From assembly GCF_005860765.1 (NCBI RefSeq), contig NZ_VCEI01000029.1, forward strand, positions 62,001 to 126,000: 64,000 nucleotides of DNA, read 5' to 3'. The notes beneath the pieces are model-generated. The model was not told where the DNA came from. It ran no database searches and worked only from the letters and a program-made list of their open reading frames with translations. The stretch is from Dyadobacter sediminis (lineage in GTDB: Bacteria > Bacteroidota > Bacteroidia > Cytophagales > Spirosomataceae). Positions 41,750-52,600 of this stretch are shown here, in pieces. The translations under genes and the position numbers were made by a program. Position 1 is the stretch's first letter; every line of letters begins with the position of its first letter.

Positions 41750-42919
41750 TTATTTTGCCAGTACAATTTTATAACTATTTGTGACCTGACTTTTCTCAGT
41801 AACTTTTACAATGTACGTTCCGGCAGCAAAATGCTTTGTATTGATTGTTTGAACAGGCGCGGCACCGGAACTGTACACTTCCAGTCCATTCGCGTTCAGG
41901 ATTTGAACTCCTGTAACCTTATTCCAGTTTGACGACAGGATATTGAGCTGATCGGAAACAGGATTCGGATATACGGAAACATTTGGCCTGATATCAAAGT
42001 TTAAGCTTTGAATTTTACTGAATGCACTGCTTCCGTCTTTATCAATCATATGAAGGCGGTATAAATTCAATCCATTAACCGGCTCGTTGTCTCTGGCTTC
42101 ATAATGCACCGATTCTTTACTTTCTCCTTTCGCTGTTACCGTTGCTATGGTTTTCCATATTTCTCCATTTGTACTATGCTGAACATCAAACTTTTCACTA
42201 TTGACTTCTTCAGTTGTCACCCAGGTTAACAAAGCAGACTTTTCTTCTTTCACAGCATCAAAAGAAACAAGTTGTACAGGAAGTGGAACATTCAGGTTAT
42301 CTGTTCCAACAATGTTCTGACTGTTACCGCTCAAATCTCCCCACTTTGATCCGCTCAGACCCGTTCCAAAACCTGATTCCTGACATCTGAGCTGGATTTT
42401 AGCGCCATTTGCAACGGTACCAATAACTACGTTAGGGCCAAAAGTTGCCTTAACCGAAGCAACTTTTACAGGTTCCACGGTCAATGGCGCATTATCTTTT
42501 GTACGTGTGAAAGTGTACTTAAACTTGGCATCATAGCCAGCTGGCAAATTTCCTTGCACATTCAATTGTGCCTGGACAGTTTGAATCTGATCACTTTCTT
42601 TTACCCCTGAATTAGTTATTGTCGGAACCGGACCTGTGGTTCCGTCAGTTCCAAAATCAACATCCCAGGCGACATCTACACTTTGTAAGCCAAATTCAGT
42701 ACCATTGGCAGCCAAGTAATCTACATAGGCCTGACTTACGGACATATAAATATCAAAGCTTACGGATGGTATAACATCGGTGCTTGTAACAACATTCTTT
42801 GCATTAAAGAATAGATGAGGCCCGGGAGCCAGGTTGTCAATCGGTGTTTTTTGTGCAAGGCATAAGCTTGTCACAAACAGGAAATACAAGCTTGTAACTG
42901 TTCTAAAAGTCCTTCTCAT
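41750..42919 (-). CDS. T9SS type A sorting domain-containing surface protein
   Basis: A 389-residue exported protein. It has a signal peptide (1-22) and a beta-rich N-terminal domain (about 25-215) of the kind seen in cohesin-like or Ig-like folds (FDIYMSVSQAYVDYLAANGTEFG, LPAGYDAKFKYTFTR). A linker VPLPVQLVSFDAVKEEKSALLTW leads to the fibronectin-like segment that precedes many sorting domains. The type A C-terminal domain begins at SVYPNPVSDQLNI (about 315) and ends in KIVLAK. It should pass the outer membrane by type IX secretion and be anchored at the surface. It lies 31 bp after the 812-residue gene in one operon. Confidence 0.85.
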   Translation of the reverse strand: MRRTFRTVTSLYFLFVTSLCLAQKTPIDNLAPGPHLFFNAKNVVTSTDVIPSVSFDIYMSVSQAYVDYLAANGTEFGLQSVDVAWDVDFGTDGTTGPVPTITNSGVKESDQIQTVQAQLNVQGNLPAGYDAKFKYTFTRTKDNAPLTVEPVKVASVKATFGPNVVIGTVANGAKIQLRCQESGFGTGLSGSKWGDLSGNSQNIVGTDNLNVPLPVQLVSFDAVKEEKSALLTWVTTEEVNSEKFDVQHSTNGEIWKTIATVTAKGESKESVHYEARDNEPVNGLNLYRLHMIDKDGSSAFSKIQSLNFDIRPNVSVYPNPVSDQLNILSSNWNKVTGVQILNANGLEVYSSGAAPVQTINTKHFAAGTYIVKVTEKSQVTNSYKIVLAK

Positions 42920-42950
42920 AGTATTAAGATCTAGATGTATATAGTGTGGA

Positions 42951-45389
42951 TTAGTAGTTTAATATTGTAGAATACGGTGAAATACCGTTGTTAAAAAACA
43001 GAATATTCAGGTCTGTGACATCTATACCGCCGTCCATGTTGAGGTCTTCCCGGATGTAGACATCAAAGGGAGCACTGGTATTACTAAAAAATAGGGTATT
43101 ATAATCCGTTGCATCTATCCCCATATCAAGTACGTCATTCACATCACCGGCCCACATACACCAGACTCCATTTACTTGAATCATCTGTGCCGGATCATTC
43201 CCTGTATTGCTTGCCTGAAGCAGGGACGTAGTAAAATCATAGGCTACAGACTTATTAGTAAAGTTGAGCGCATTGCTCATGACCGGTACGTGATTTCTAT
43301 GCTTTACAACTACCCTTACAGGTATGGACTGAAAAGAAAAAATCGGCTCTCTTCCTTCCATATCAACGATCTTTCCATTTGTTTTCAACAACAAGTTTTT
43401 TGCTTCCAACAGGAAATGTGGGTCCAGTCCATTGCGAATTTCTACACGAACCCAATCCACAACTGTTCCTGCTACACCCTGTACATTGTAAATATCATCG
43501 TAGGTACTGCTTCCATCATATGGATCTGAAACAGGCAATAATCCTGTACCATCCGGAAAGTAAGTCTGAAGCTGATTATGCATGGTATCAGCCTGCATTG
43601 CGCCTTGTAAAAACACCTTTGCATTTAAAGTGATTTGTGTAGGAGCAATATCACATCTTGACAGTTGTACATCCAGCTTGGAAGTAGATGTCACTGTTTG
43701 AAAGCAGCTTGTATTTGTGTTAAAGAAAAAAGGATAGTAAGATCCATTGGTACTGACCGCCGCCGGATTCTTAACCTGTGCTCCGCTGTGTGCGTTATTT
43801 TGGTACCATACTACTTTCCAGTCAGCGGGAACCGTACTTGCTATTGACTTTGTAAGGTCCACTGCCGTACTTGGACATTCATTATTAATTGTAACCGAAT
43901 TCAATTGTACTTGCGCTTCGGGCACTATGCCCACACTGACAGTAAAACCGGATTGTACCGTTTTGTAACATTGATTTACAACATCGTATAAAAATGGATA
44001 ATAGTTACCGGCTCCAACTGCGGTTGGATCAGTAACAGATGTTCCCTGATGATCCTTGTTTGTAAACCAGCGTACTTCAGTTCCAGCAGGTATGGTGCCA
44101 TCGATCATTCCAGTCAGGTTTGCTTTTTCAGTTGGGCACAGTTTAGTTATTGTGCTGCCTTTTAATGCTACTTGCTCCTGAATCGGTATGTTTACTACTA
44201 CTTTCGATGTGGAATTGTTAGTAAAAAAACAGCCATTATCCGGATCTTTGAAAAAAGCGTAATATGTGCCTGCACCAACAGATTCCGGATTGCTAATCTG
44301 AGTACCTACATGTCCCGGGGTCTTGTACCACACTACGGGATAAGTACTGGTATGGGTTGTATTAAGATCAGCAGTAGTGCCTGCACACTTGTTTACAATG
44401 GAAGATAAAGTTATATCAACTTGTTGTTCAGGTTTAAAAGTCACTGTTATCCCGGCAGTAGAATTGTCAGTATTGTAACACCCTGCGACAGAGTCGTAAA
44501 AGAAGTAATAATATTTTCCACTTTTAGATACCGTTTTTACCTGATTTCCGGTGTGGTTGGGATTATCAAAGATTCTGACTTCAAAGCCCGGAAGTGGATT
44601 TTTTGGAGTTCCCTGAGGAATAGCATTCAAATACTTAATATCCGTAAGATCTAAGGTCGATCCAAAGCATGGTTCAACAGCTAGTGTTGATAAGGAAATT
44701 TGTTTCTTAGTGGCACTACATACCGGTTCGATACCTACAACATCCAGATTTACAACTCCGGGAGAATCAGTAACTCCAACACCTGAAATAGTAAAACTTG
44801 CAGAATCAGAATTTGCTGTAAATGTAAGACTATCCGGAATCCACTCATCTGCATTTGTACCTCCTCCGAAATAATAATTTTTGAAAACAGAACCAGTCTG
44901 AGCAAGAGGCTGATCAGATGGCCGGGCTTCAACCTTGGCACTTTGCACATACCATGATAAATCCATTTTATAATTTCCGATACCGTAATATTGAAAGTTA
45001 TACTGGACCTTGGCAGCACTTATATAATATTCAATCTTGTAAGAGTGATTGCTTACTAAGCCTTTAATCATTGTCTTTGATGTGGCCGGAGAAAAATTGG
45101 TTGTGTTGTTATCAATGGACATGAAATTGGTATGCCCGGATGGAGATGTAGGTAATTGAGGAATGAAATTGTAATAGTACCACTCATTTGCAGAAGGGTG
45201 AATACCCTTTCCATAAACAAACTTGTTAGATACATTGTGTCCTTTTTTCGTTCCGTAAAGCCCAGTCCAGCCGGGAGGAAGACACTCGGTACAATTATCA
45301 ATTGTATGGGTTCCCGGTAAAGTTTGCGCCTGAAGTATGCCGAGACTAAACAACAGCAACGTAAGTGTGTATAGAAACTGTATTTTCAT
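42951..45389 (-). CDS. Secreted modular protein with dockerin-like C-terminus
   Basis: An 812-residue exported protein (signal 1-21). Residues 25-222 form a lectin- or CBM-like beta domain. Four modules of about 80 residues follow (231-317, 324-402, 406-488, 494-578). Each has the pattern (V/I)xWYxxxxHxGxxVxxPxxVxxGxYYxFFxDxxxxC, and each has two cysteines (241/304, 335/387, 418/474, 505/562) positioned for one disulphide. The end carries two EF-hand/dockerin-like loops: GDVNDVLDMGIDATDYN and EDLNMDGGIDVTDLN. No T9SS sorting domain is present. It is cotranscribed with a T9SS-anchored protein whose N-terminal domain may be cohesin-like, so the pair could dock; this is inference. Confidence 0.75.
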   Translation of the reverse strand: MKIQFLYTLTLLLFSLGILQAQTLPGTHTIDNCTECLPPGWTGLYGTKKGHNVSNKFVYGKGIHPSANEWYYYNFIPQLPTSPSGHTNFMSIDNNTTNFSPATSKTMIKGLVSNHSYKIEYYISAAKVQYNFQYYGIGNYKMDLSWYVQSAKVEARPSDQPLAQTGSVFKNYYFGGGTNADEWIPDSLTFTANSDSASFTISGVGVTDSPGVVNLDVVGIEPVCSATKKQISLSTLAVEPCFGSTLDLTDIKYLNAIPQGTPKNPLPGFEVRIFDNPNHTGNQVKTVSKSGKYYYFFYDSVAGCYNTDNSTAGITVTFKPEQQVDITLSSIVNKCAGTTADLNTTHTSTYPVVWYKTPGHVGTQISNPESVGAGTYYAFFKDPDNGCFFTNNSTSKVVVNIPIQEQVALKGSTITKLCPTEKANLTGMIDGTIPAGTEVRWFTNKDHQGTSVTDPTAVGAGNYYPFLYDVVNQCYKTVQSGFTVSVGIVPEAQVQLNSVTINNECPSTAVDLTKSIASTVPADWKVVWYQNNAHSGAQVKNPAAVSTNGSYYPFFFNTNTSCFQTVTSTSKLDVQLSRCDIAPTQITLNAKVFLQGAMQADTMHNQLQTYFPDGTGLLPVSDPYDGSSTYDDIYNVQGVAGTVVDWVRVEIRNGLDPHFLLEAKNLLLKTNGKIVDMEGREPIFSFQSIPVRVVVKHRNHVPVMSNALNFTNKSVAYDFTTSLLQASNTGNDPAQMIQVNGVWCMWAGDVNDVLDMGIDATDYNTLFFSNTSAPFDVYIREDLNMDGGIDVTDLNILFFNNGISPYSTILNY

Positions 45390-45832
45390 AGTGTAAATTT
45401 TGGTAAATAGTTATTCATCAAATTGATGGTCAGAGGCTGTGTTTAAATGTTGCTTTACTGCTTTTGTTTCATCGTACATGTTGATTTGAATGTGATAATA
45501 AAGTTCATGGATAATAGATGACAAAGTGCCACTAAGCATTTATACGATGCTAAAAGTGCAGCTTAATCATATATTTTAAAATAAAGAATGACCCAGTGAC
45601 ATCTTCGGGTTACCGAACGGTAAATAGAAAATTCGACATGTGACTTTTTTGAAAGTCTCCGTCAAAAGGAGGCAAATGTGAAATACATTGTTTGGAAAAG
45701 CAGTACGAAACTATTGAATGACAATCCTTTAAATAACCTGAAAACACCTTTTAATAAGTAATTCCTTGCTAATATTTATTTATTTGAGAATTATATCCCA
45801 GGTTTTCTATACTGGTTTAATCTCAACGAATA
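45390..45832. other. Divergent regulatory region
   Basis: 443 bases between the 812-aa surface gene (minus) and the sensor kinase (plus). It contains the palindrome at 45610-45623 midway between the two starts, and no open reading frame of note. Confidence 0.55.
45610..45623. promoter_or_regulatory. Palindrome TTACCGAACGGTAA
   Basis: TTACCG and CGGTAA flank AA, a perfect 6-2-6 palindrome about 210-220 bases from each divergent start. On the minus strand it includes ACCGTTCGG, which fits the published LytTR half-site consensus. It is therefore a candidate regulator-binding site. Confidence 0.4.
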
Positions 45833-48800
45833 ATGATACGCAAGGCTCTTATATACTTACTGTTGCTTCTTTCATTTACAAGCACTTCTGCACAATTTGT
45901 TTTTCAGAACATACGTGAGGAAGACGGGCTCAGTGCAAAGGAAGTCCGCAGCCTGTACAGTGATAAAGACGGTTTTTTGTGGATTGGAACAACAAATGGC
46001 CTGAATCGCTTTGACGGTGCATCAGTAAAGCAGTATATGGGGTTCAGAAATGAAAAAAATATTTTCATTACCTCCATCCTGCCGCTATCCAGTAACAAAG
46101 AACTTATGCTTGGAACAAATAATGGAATTGCAATTTTCAATAAACTAACCGGAGAATTTTACAGAAATAAAAACTTTACAAACATCGAAAATGAAATAAT
46201 ATTAGCCATCAGGACAGATCACAAAAACAGAACATGGATTTTAACAAGCAAAGCGGTTTTTTTATATGCAAACAGCAAATTGAATGAAGCAAAAGCAGTA
46301 ATACCTTCTGCCAGGGTTATCCGGAACAGACAATTTTCATCACTGGCCTTTATCTGGGACCCGCATCGGAAAGGGTTCTGGCTTGGAGGTTCCAACACTT
46401 ATTTTATAGATTGTGCCAAAGACATTGTGTTTAGCAAAGAGTATAATCCCTCGGAAATTCCTGTTCTGAAGCAGTCTGAAGTCTTTGCTATTGCCGTTGA
46501 TAAACGCGCTGATGTATGGTACGGAAGTGACAAAGAATCATCTCTAAGCTTTTGGAATCATAAAACAAATCAGGTTACAACTTATTACGAACTGGATGGC
46601 ATTAACTTAAATGGATTTAACAACATTTTCATTGACAGTAAAGAGCGAATCTGGGTTTCAACTTATCTGTTTGCCGGCTTTCTTAAAGTTCCGGGACAGC
46701 CATTCAGGAAAATTCCTTACAGTCAAAACCAGAAGTATTCAGTTGGCTACGGCTTTTTCAACGAAGCTATTGAAGACCCCGAAGGAAATGTATGGCTTGG
46801 AACCATCAATGGGGTAAGCAAAAATCCTGTTATTGCTCCTTTGCAGGCTATTTATGAACTGCCAAGTTTCAAAAGTTTTTTAGAAACCGGTTTTTCGCAT
46901 GCTAATTCCATTGTTATAGATGGTCAGTATTTAATTGCATGCAAGGCAGATGGAATCATCAAGTATAATATGGTCACACGTAAACATGAAAGGTATGCCG
47001 TAACGAAGAAAAAGAAATTAATCCGGAATCTGTTCGATAAAGCCGTTAAATTAAATGAAACATGGTGGTTTGCTGGATATGATGGCATTTACACTCTTCA
47101 TGAAAAATCCCTGAAAAGACTGAAAGAAGTAAAACAGGCACCGGCTTCTTTTATTTTTACAGACAATGAAGGAAATATGTGGTTTCAGATATGGAACGAT
47201 GCTATATACAGGTATAATCCTAAAACTAAAAAATACATCCGTTTTGATGGCAAAAATCCCAGATACGGACTTTTCAATTATGATAACGCAACAGGTTATC
47301 TGGTTACGAAAAAGGGTGACGTTCTTTTTGCTATGAAGGGAGTTGGAATTCTAAAATTTCATAATGCTACCGAACAATTGTTTGTCAATAAAATAGTAAA
47401 TGCAAATGATTTTGAAATTTTATCTAGTTCTATGTTAGAAGACGAAACAGGTAATATATGGCTAGGTATCAAAGACAGAGGAATTATCAAAATCAATCAA
47501 CAGGGTGTACTTCTTGACAGTATAAATACCCGTAACGGGTTGCCATCGGATAATGTAAATAGCATTACCATGGATGGAAGAGGTTTTATATGGGCTGCAA
47601 CTCGTGAAGGATTGGTGTTTTTTAATCCTGTCACGAAAGAAGTAACCAACGTTGATATTGATTTTGGAAAAACCTTACAGAATTACTGGAACTATGTAAC
47701 ATTCTCCAATGGTAAAATTTATCTGGTCATGCTGGATCAGGTTGTGGCGATCAATCCGTATCTGTTCTCCAGAATTTCAGTTAAAAAGCCTCCGCATATT
47801 ACTTCTGTCCGGATATTTGAAAAAGAGCACATATTCAACCCAAAAGAAGTTCTTCAGCTGGAACCGGAACAGAACTATATCCGATTTCAGTATTCATCGC
47901 TCAATCACAGGGATATCCCTTCTCTTCAGTATAGTTACCAATTAAAAGGAATTGACAAAAAATGGATCAATTCCGGCAGGTCTTTAGTTGCGGCATACAA
48001 CAGCATCCCTCCTGGTAAGTATATTTTTAAAGTTCGCAGTACAGATGCAAATGGTAAATGGATGAAAACAGCAACTACATTGCAAGTTACTATATTACCC
48101 CACTGGTGGCAGACATGGTGGTTCCTGGCCATATTGGCTGTTCTTGTTGCCATTTCGCTAGGCGTATGGTACCGGCATTATTTACGTAACAGGCAAAAAC
48201 AGATTATTGATAGTACCATCAATTATTTTATTGATTCTATTTATGGTGGAAATACAGTGAATGAAATTTGCTGGGATATAGCACGAACATGTACTACCGA
48301 ATTCTACTTTGAAGACTGCTCAGTATTCTTGTTTAACAGGAAAAAAAATTTAATCGTACAGAATTCATTTTATGGATTAAACAATACAAAAGTCCAGGAA
48401 CTGACAAACCCTCTTGAATTTAAAACAGGTCAAGGAATTGTAGGAACGGTAGCGGAAGAAAAGAAACCGATTGTTGTTCCGGATACTTCCAAAGACGAGC
48501 GCTACATTGCTGTCGATCGATCAAAAAGATCTGAAATATGTATTCCTATTTTACATGAGGGAAAACTGTTAGGCGTAATTGATTCGGAGCACAGCCATAA
48601 AAATTTCTTTAACAAAGAACATGTTCGTGCCCTTGTAGCTATTGCTTCTATCAGCGCCAGTAAAATTGCCGAAGCACAGATTCGGGAAGAGGCACTGGAT
48701 AAGGAAAGAATGCTATCGGAGATTAATAGAATGCTGGCTGACAGCCAGTTGATGGCCCTAAGAGCACAAATGAACCCACACTTTGTATTTAACTGCCTGA

Positions 48801-49390
48801 ACAGTATTCAGGAATGCATTATTACCGAAAAGTACCCTGAAGCAAGCCGATACCTGAACAAATTCTCCAAATTATTCCGGATGGTGCTGAGTAATTCAGA
48901 CAAAAACCTGATTACGATTAAAGAGGAAGAAGATGTGCTGCATCTTTATCTGCAACTGGAACAAATGCGTTTTGATAACAGCTTCTCTTACGAGATTTTA
49001 GTTGATGATGAACTGGAAACTGAAGATATTGTCCTTCCTTCCATGCTTTTGCAGCCTTATGTCGAAAATGCTTTATGGCACGGTCTGATGCATAAAAACG
49101 GAGACAGGAAGCTAACCATTTCATTTACCAAAATCAATGAAGAAATATTTGAATGCAGAATTGAAGACAACGGAATTGGAAGAAAGAAATCTTTTGAAAT
49201 AAAAGAATATGTAAGCAAAGCAAAACGTCATAAATCAAAAGGACTGCAGATTTCAAAGGACCGGCTTGACATTTTACAAAAACAAGGCCAGCATGCTGCT
49301 CTTCACATTGTGGATAAGTATGATGATGAAGGAAATGCACTCGGTACTTTAATCATTATTGAGCTTTCTACACTAATGGAAGATATATGA
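45833..49390 (+). CDS. Beta-propeller/Y_Y_Y sensor histidine kinase with GAF domain (LytS type)
   Basis: An 1185-residue inner-membrane sensor kinase. It has a signal (1-20), then two-component-regulator propeller repeats across about 25-640 (DKDGFLWIGTTNGLNRFDG, DPEGNVWLGTINGVSK, DGRGFIWAATREGLVFFNP). A Y_Y_Y domain follows (about 660-735), with one transmembrane helix (about 760-779), a GAF domain (about 800-952, GIVGTVAEEKKPIVVPD), and a LytS-type kinase domain with phospho-acceptor His983 in AQMNPHFVFN. A HATPase domain ends it (MLLQPYVENALWHGL, IEDNGIGRKKS). There is no receiver or AraC output domain. Kinases of this class signal to LytTR regulators. It sits amid surface-protein genes. 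Confidence 0.93.
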   Translation: MIRKALIYLLLLLSFTSTSAQFVFQNIREEDGLSAKEVRSLYSDKDGFLWIGTTNGLNRFDGASVKQYMGFRNEKNIFITSILPLSSNKELMLGTNNGIAIFNKLTGEFYRNKNFTNIENEIILAIRTDHKNRTWILTSKAVFLYANSKLNEAKAVIPSARVIRNRQFSSLAFIWDPHRKGFWLGGSNTYFIDCAKDIVFSKEYNPSEIPVLKQSEVFAIAVDKRADVWYGSDKESSLSFWNHKTNQVTTYYELDGINLNGFNNIFIDSKERIWVSTYLFAGFLKVPGQPFRKIPYSQNQKYSVGYGFFNEAIEDPEGNVWLGTINGVSKNPVIAPLQAIYELPSFKSFLETGFSHANSIVIDGQYLIACKADGIIKYNMVTRKHERYAVTKKKKLIRNLFDKAVKLNETWWFAGYDGIYTLHEKSLKRLKEVKQAPASFIFTDNEGNMWFQIWNDAIYRYNPKTKKYIRFDGKNPRYGLFNYDNATGYLVTKKGDVLFAMKGVGILKFHNATEQLFVNKIVNANDFEILSSSMLEDETGNIWLGIKDRGIIKINQQGVLLDSINTRNGLPSDNVNSITMDGRGFIWAATREGLVFFNPVTKEVTNVDIDFGKTLQNYWNYVTFSNGKIYLVMLDQVVAINPYLFSRISVKKPPHITSVRIFEKEHIFNPKEVLQLEPEQNYIRFQYSSLNHRDIPSLQYSYQLKGIDKKWINSGRSLVAAYNSIPPGKYIFKVRSTDANGKWMKTATTLQVTILPHWWQTWWFLAILAVLVAISLGVWYRHYLRNRQKQIIDSTINYFIDSIYGGNTVNEICWDIARTCTTEFYFEDCSVFLFNRKKNLIVQNSFYGLNNTKVQELTNPLEFKTGQGIVGTVAEEKKPIVVPDTSKDERYIAVDRSKRSEICIPILHEGKLLGVIDSEHSHKNFFNKEHVRALVAIASISASKIAEAQIREEALDKERMLSEINRMLADSQLMALRAQMNPHFVFNCLNSIQECIITEKYPEASRYLNKFSKLFRMVLSNSDKNLITIKEEEDVLHLYLQLEQMRFDNSFSYEILVDDELETEDIVLPSMLLQPYVENALWHGLMHKNGDRKLTISFTKINEEIFECRIEDNGIGRKKSFEIKEYVSKAKRHKSKGLQISKDRLDILQKQGQHAALHIVDKYDDEGNALGTLIIIELSTLMEDI

Positions 49391-49512
49391 GATCACTCAA
49401 TGCTGGCAATTCCTTCTTTCGTTATTGATTCTTTCAATTTACCGGATTTAAAAAAGCGATTTTCTGAAAATATCTAATTACGTATATTGCTAATAGTAAG
49501 TCTGAAATTCTG

Positions 49513-49560
49513 ATAAGTATAAGTTTCCCGCAATGGCTGTTACGGGAAACCTATACTTAT
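49513..49560. terminator. 18-bp hairpin between convergent genes
   Basis: ATAAGTATAAGTTTCCCG (49513-49530) and CGGGAAACCTATACTTAT (49543-49560) pair with a single mismatch and a 12-base loop. It lies between the kinase stop and the FG-GAP gene stop and may end the kinase transcript. Confidence 0.7.
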
Positions 49561-49582
49561 AAAGCCACTTAGTTCAATCTAA

Positions 49583-49619
49583 GTAAATAAATGCCTACGC
49601 TGTAAAATTGCGAAGGCAA
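49583..49619 (-). terminator. Probable terminator of the FG-GAP gene
   Basis: On the minus strand GCCTTCGC pairs with GCGTAGGC (one T-T mismatch), followed by ATTTATTT. It begins about 20 bases past the stop at 49636. Confidence 0.55.
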
Positions 49620-49635
49620 AATCCTGTAATAAAGA

Positions 49636-52600
49636 TTATCTTTTTACAATCAGCTTGTGCGTGCTTTTTCTCCCATTTCGGTCAGTAGTAATCAGTATAT
49701 ACAATCCCGGTTGCAGCTGTTTTACATCAATTTGCTTAACAGCTTCCCCGGACTGAAAAGCTGTTTTACCATTCTCAGAAATCAGCTGAACCTGCTGAAC
49801 ATCGTCTTCTCCATTATACTCGATATGTACTTTGTCTGAAACTGGATTCGGGTATAATGTGACAAGTATTTCAGCAGATTGCAGGTTAACGGTTTGAATA
49901 CGGCCATATGTATACGTTCCATCCTGATCTATCATTTTCAAGCGGTAATAATATTTACCGGAAAGTACGGAACGATCCGTAAAAGAGTAGAAACTGATGG
50001 ATTTCGTATTGACATTTGCCGGAACGCTGCCTGTTTGTGTCCAGTCATGTGCATTTTTACAACGTTCAATTTCAAAGCTTTTGCTGTTGACTTCGGAAGC
50101 AGTTGTCCAATGTAATTCCACTGATCTTTCAAGCGTATCTGCAGTAAAACTGATCAGCTCAACCGGCAAAGGCGTACTTGCATTGTAGCTACTTCCAGAG
50201 GTATAAGCCGATACGTATTTCCACGGGCCATATACCTGTCCTGTGAGTGCCAGCACAGGATCATATTTAACCCGAACCCTGATTTTGGTCGCATTGGAAT
50301 TTTTATTTACTACATTTTTCAGCTCTGCTCCGGTTCGTCCAAGACTGATAAAAGCACCTTGCTTGTCAGTAAATTGTGTACTGTTGGTTATGGGAGATTC
50401 TGAAAAACCTTCTCCTTCTTTTCTGGTTTCCCAGACAAGTTTGCCTTTACCTCTGCCCAGAAAAGATTTAGCAAAAAGACCTACTCCAAAATCATGCTCC
50501 TGAATCTGGCTTTTATTGATGTTGGTAGCCAGATCAGAGTTGTATAAGCGAACATTATTTTTAAGGTTACTGCCTCCGTTATTTCCCGGATAAACAAATA
50601 CTGCACCGGCATCAGCCTGATCGTTGGTGTTGTCATAGAACTTTGAACCTGTAATGACTTCACTGTATCCATCGCCGTTTACATCGCCGGTACCCGCAAC
50701 AGAAAATATATTGGCATCGGCCTGATTACTTTCCAGTAAGGCTGAATAAGCAGTACTAACACCATCCGGAGAACCATGAAACACAAATGCAGCGCCTTCA
50801 TTACTTTGTCCCTTATCGTACCAAAGTGACCCTATAATTACATCACTATATCCGTCGCCATTCACATCGCCGGCACCTGCTACGGAAGAACCCATTAAAG
50901 ATCCGGCTTGTGAGTTTTCCAGCGTTGCTGCACTTGTACTGTTTATTCCGTCAGAAGAACCATGAAACACAAATGCAGCGCCTTGTCCGGCATTGTGATT
51001 AATTGCGCCCACAACTACATCGCTGAACCCATCGCCGTTTACATCACCCGCGCCCGATACGGAAGAACCCATTGCAGCCCCAACCTGATCGCTTGGCAAT
51101 GAAACATTAAATTCAGGATTAATCCCTGCTTTTGAGCCATGGTAAACAAATGCAGCTCCCTCATTGTAATTTCTGGCCCCTACAATAACATCTCCAAATG
51201 CATCTCCGTTTACATCACCGGCCGGGGCTACTGAAAGATCGGTAAATGAATTGGGAAGGTCACTTTTCAAAACCGTAGTAAATGTTGTTTTGATGCCTGA
51301 CGAAGAGCCATGATAAACAAACGCTGCACCCTCATTATCCGGACTATTGTCAAAACCCGGCGCGGCTGCAATGATGTCGCTGTAACCGTCGCCATTTACA
51401 TCCCCGGCGCCCGCTACGGAACTTCCGAAAGAAGCATTCAGCTGATTGCCATACAGCATTGTTTTGGTGGCAGCATTAAGCCCGGACGGAGAGCCATACA
51501 ATATGATAATTGCACCTTCATCTGCCAAAGTTTGATCATAAAGACGTGAGCCAACGACAACATCGCCATATCCGTCGCCGTTTACATCGCCTGCACCCGA
51601 AACTGAATTACCTAACAAAGCAAAAGCCTGATCGCCTTTTAAAGTAAATGCTGGCGTAGAACCAATTCCCGTTGCTGAGCCCTGATACACGAATATGGCA
51701 CCGGCATTTACCAATCCTGCATTTTCGTATGACGGCGCTCCGACAATAATATCACTGTAACCATCACCATTTACATCACCTGCATTTGCAACCGAGGAGC
51801 CCACTTGGGCATTGGCCTGATCTCCTTCACGTTTCGCTGTTGCCTGCAAGCTTGTACTGGCTGCCGAGCCATGATAAATGAACGCGGCACCTTCATCATT
51901 GTTTCCATTATCGTAAAGATAGGCACCTACAATAATATCGCTTAATCCATCGCCATTTACATCGCCTGCGCTGGCTACTGATGTGCCTATTCCTGCATCA
52001 AGCTTGTTACCTTCAAGTATTGATATTGCAGTAGAATTAAGCCCTGAAGCAGATCCTTTAAAAATAAAGACCATACCTTCATCCTCCTGATTTATTTCTG
52101 ATTCCTGGTAAGGCGCTCCAATAATAATATCTCCATAACCATCACCATTTACATCACCGGCACTTGTTCCGGAATATGCAGTTTTGGTAAATATTGGATT
52201 ACTTGCATTGGCACCCGCTGCAGATCCGGCAATAACGATTACAATTCCGTTATTATTATTACTAAACTGGCTCGAAATAATGACATCACTGTAACCATCA
52301 CCATTCACATCGCCTGCACTAGCAACTGAGGCCGCCAGTTGTTGAAGTGATACATTACTTTCAATTGTAGTTGTTACAATAATCTGAATACCTGTTTCTG
52401 AGCCATAATATATAATGGCTGCACCTTCGCCAATCTGCACATTAGTATAAGCTGGTATCCCAACAATTACATCACTATATCCATCGCCATTTACATCTCC
52501 TGCTCCCGCTACTGAATATCCCATTTGAGCTTCTGCCTGATCTTTTTGTAAAGTTTGATCCGCAATGATATCGACACCTGTGGCAGAGCCATGATATACA

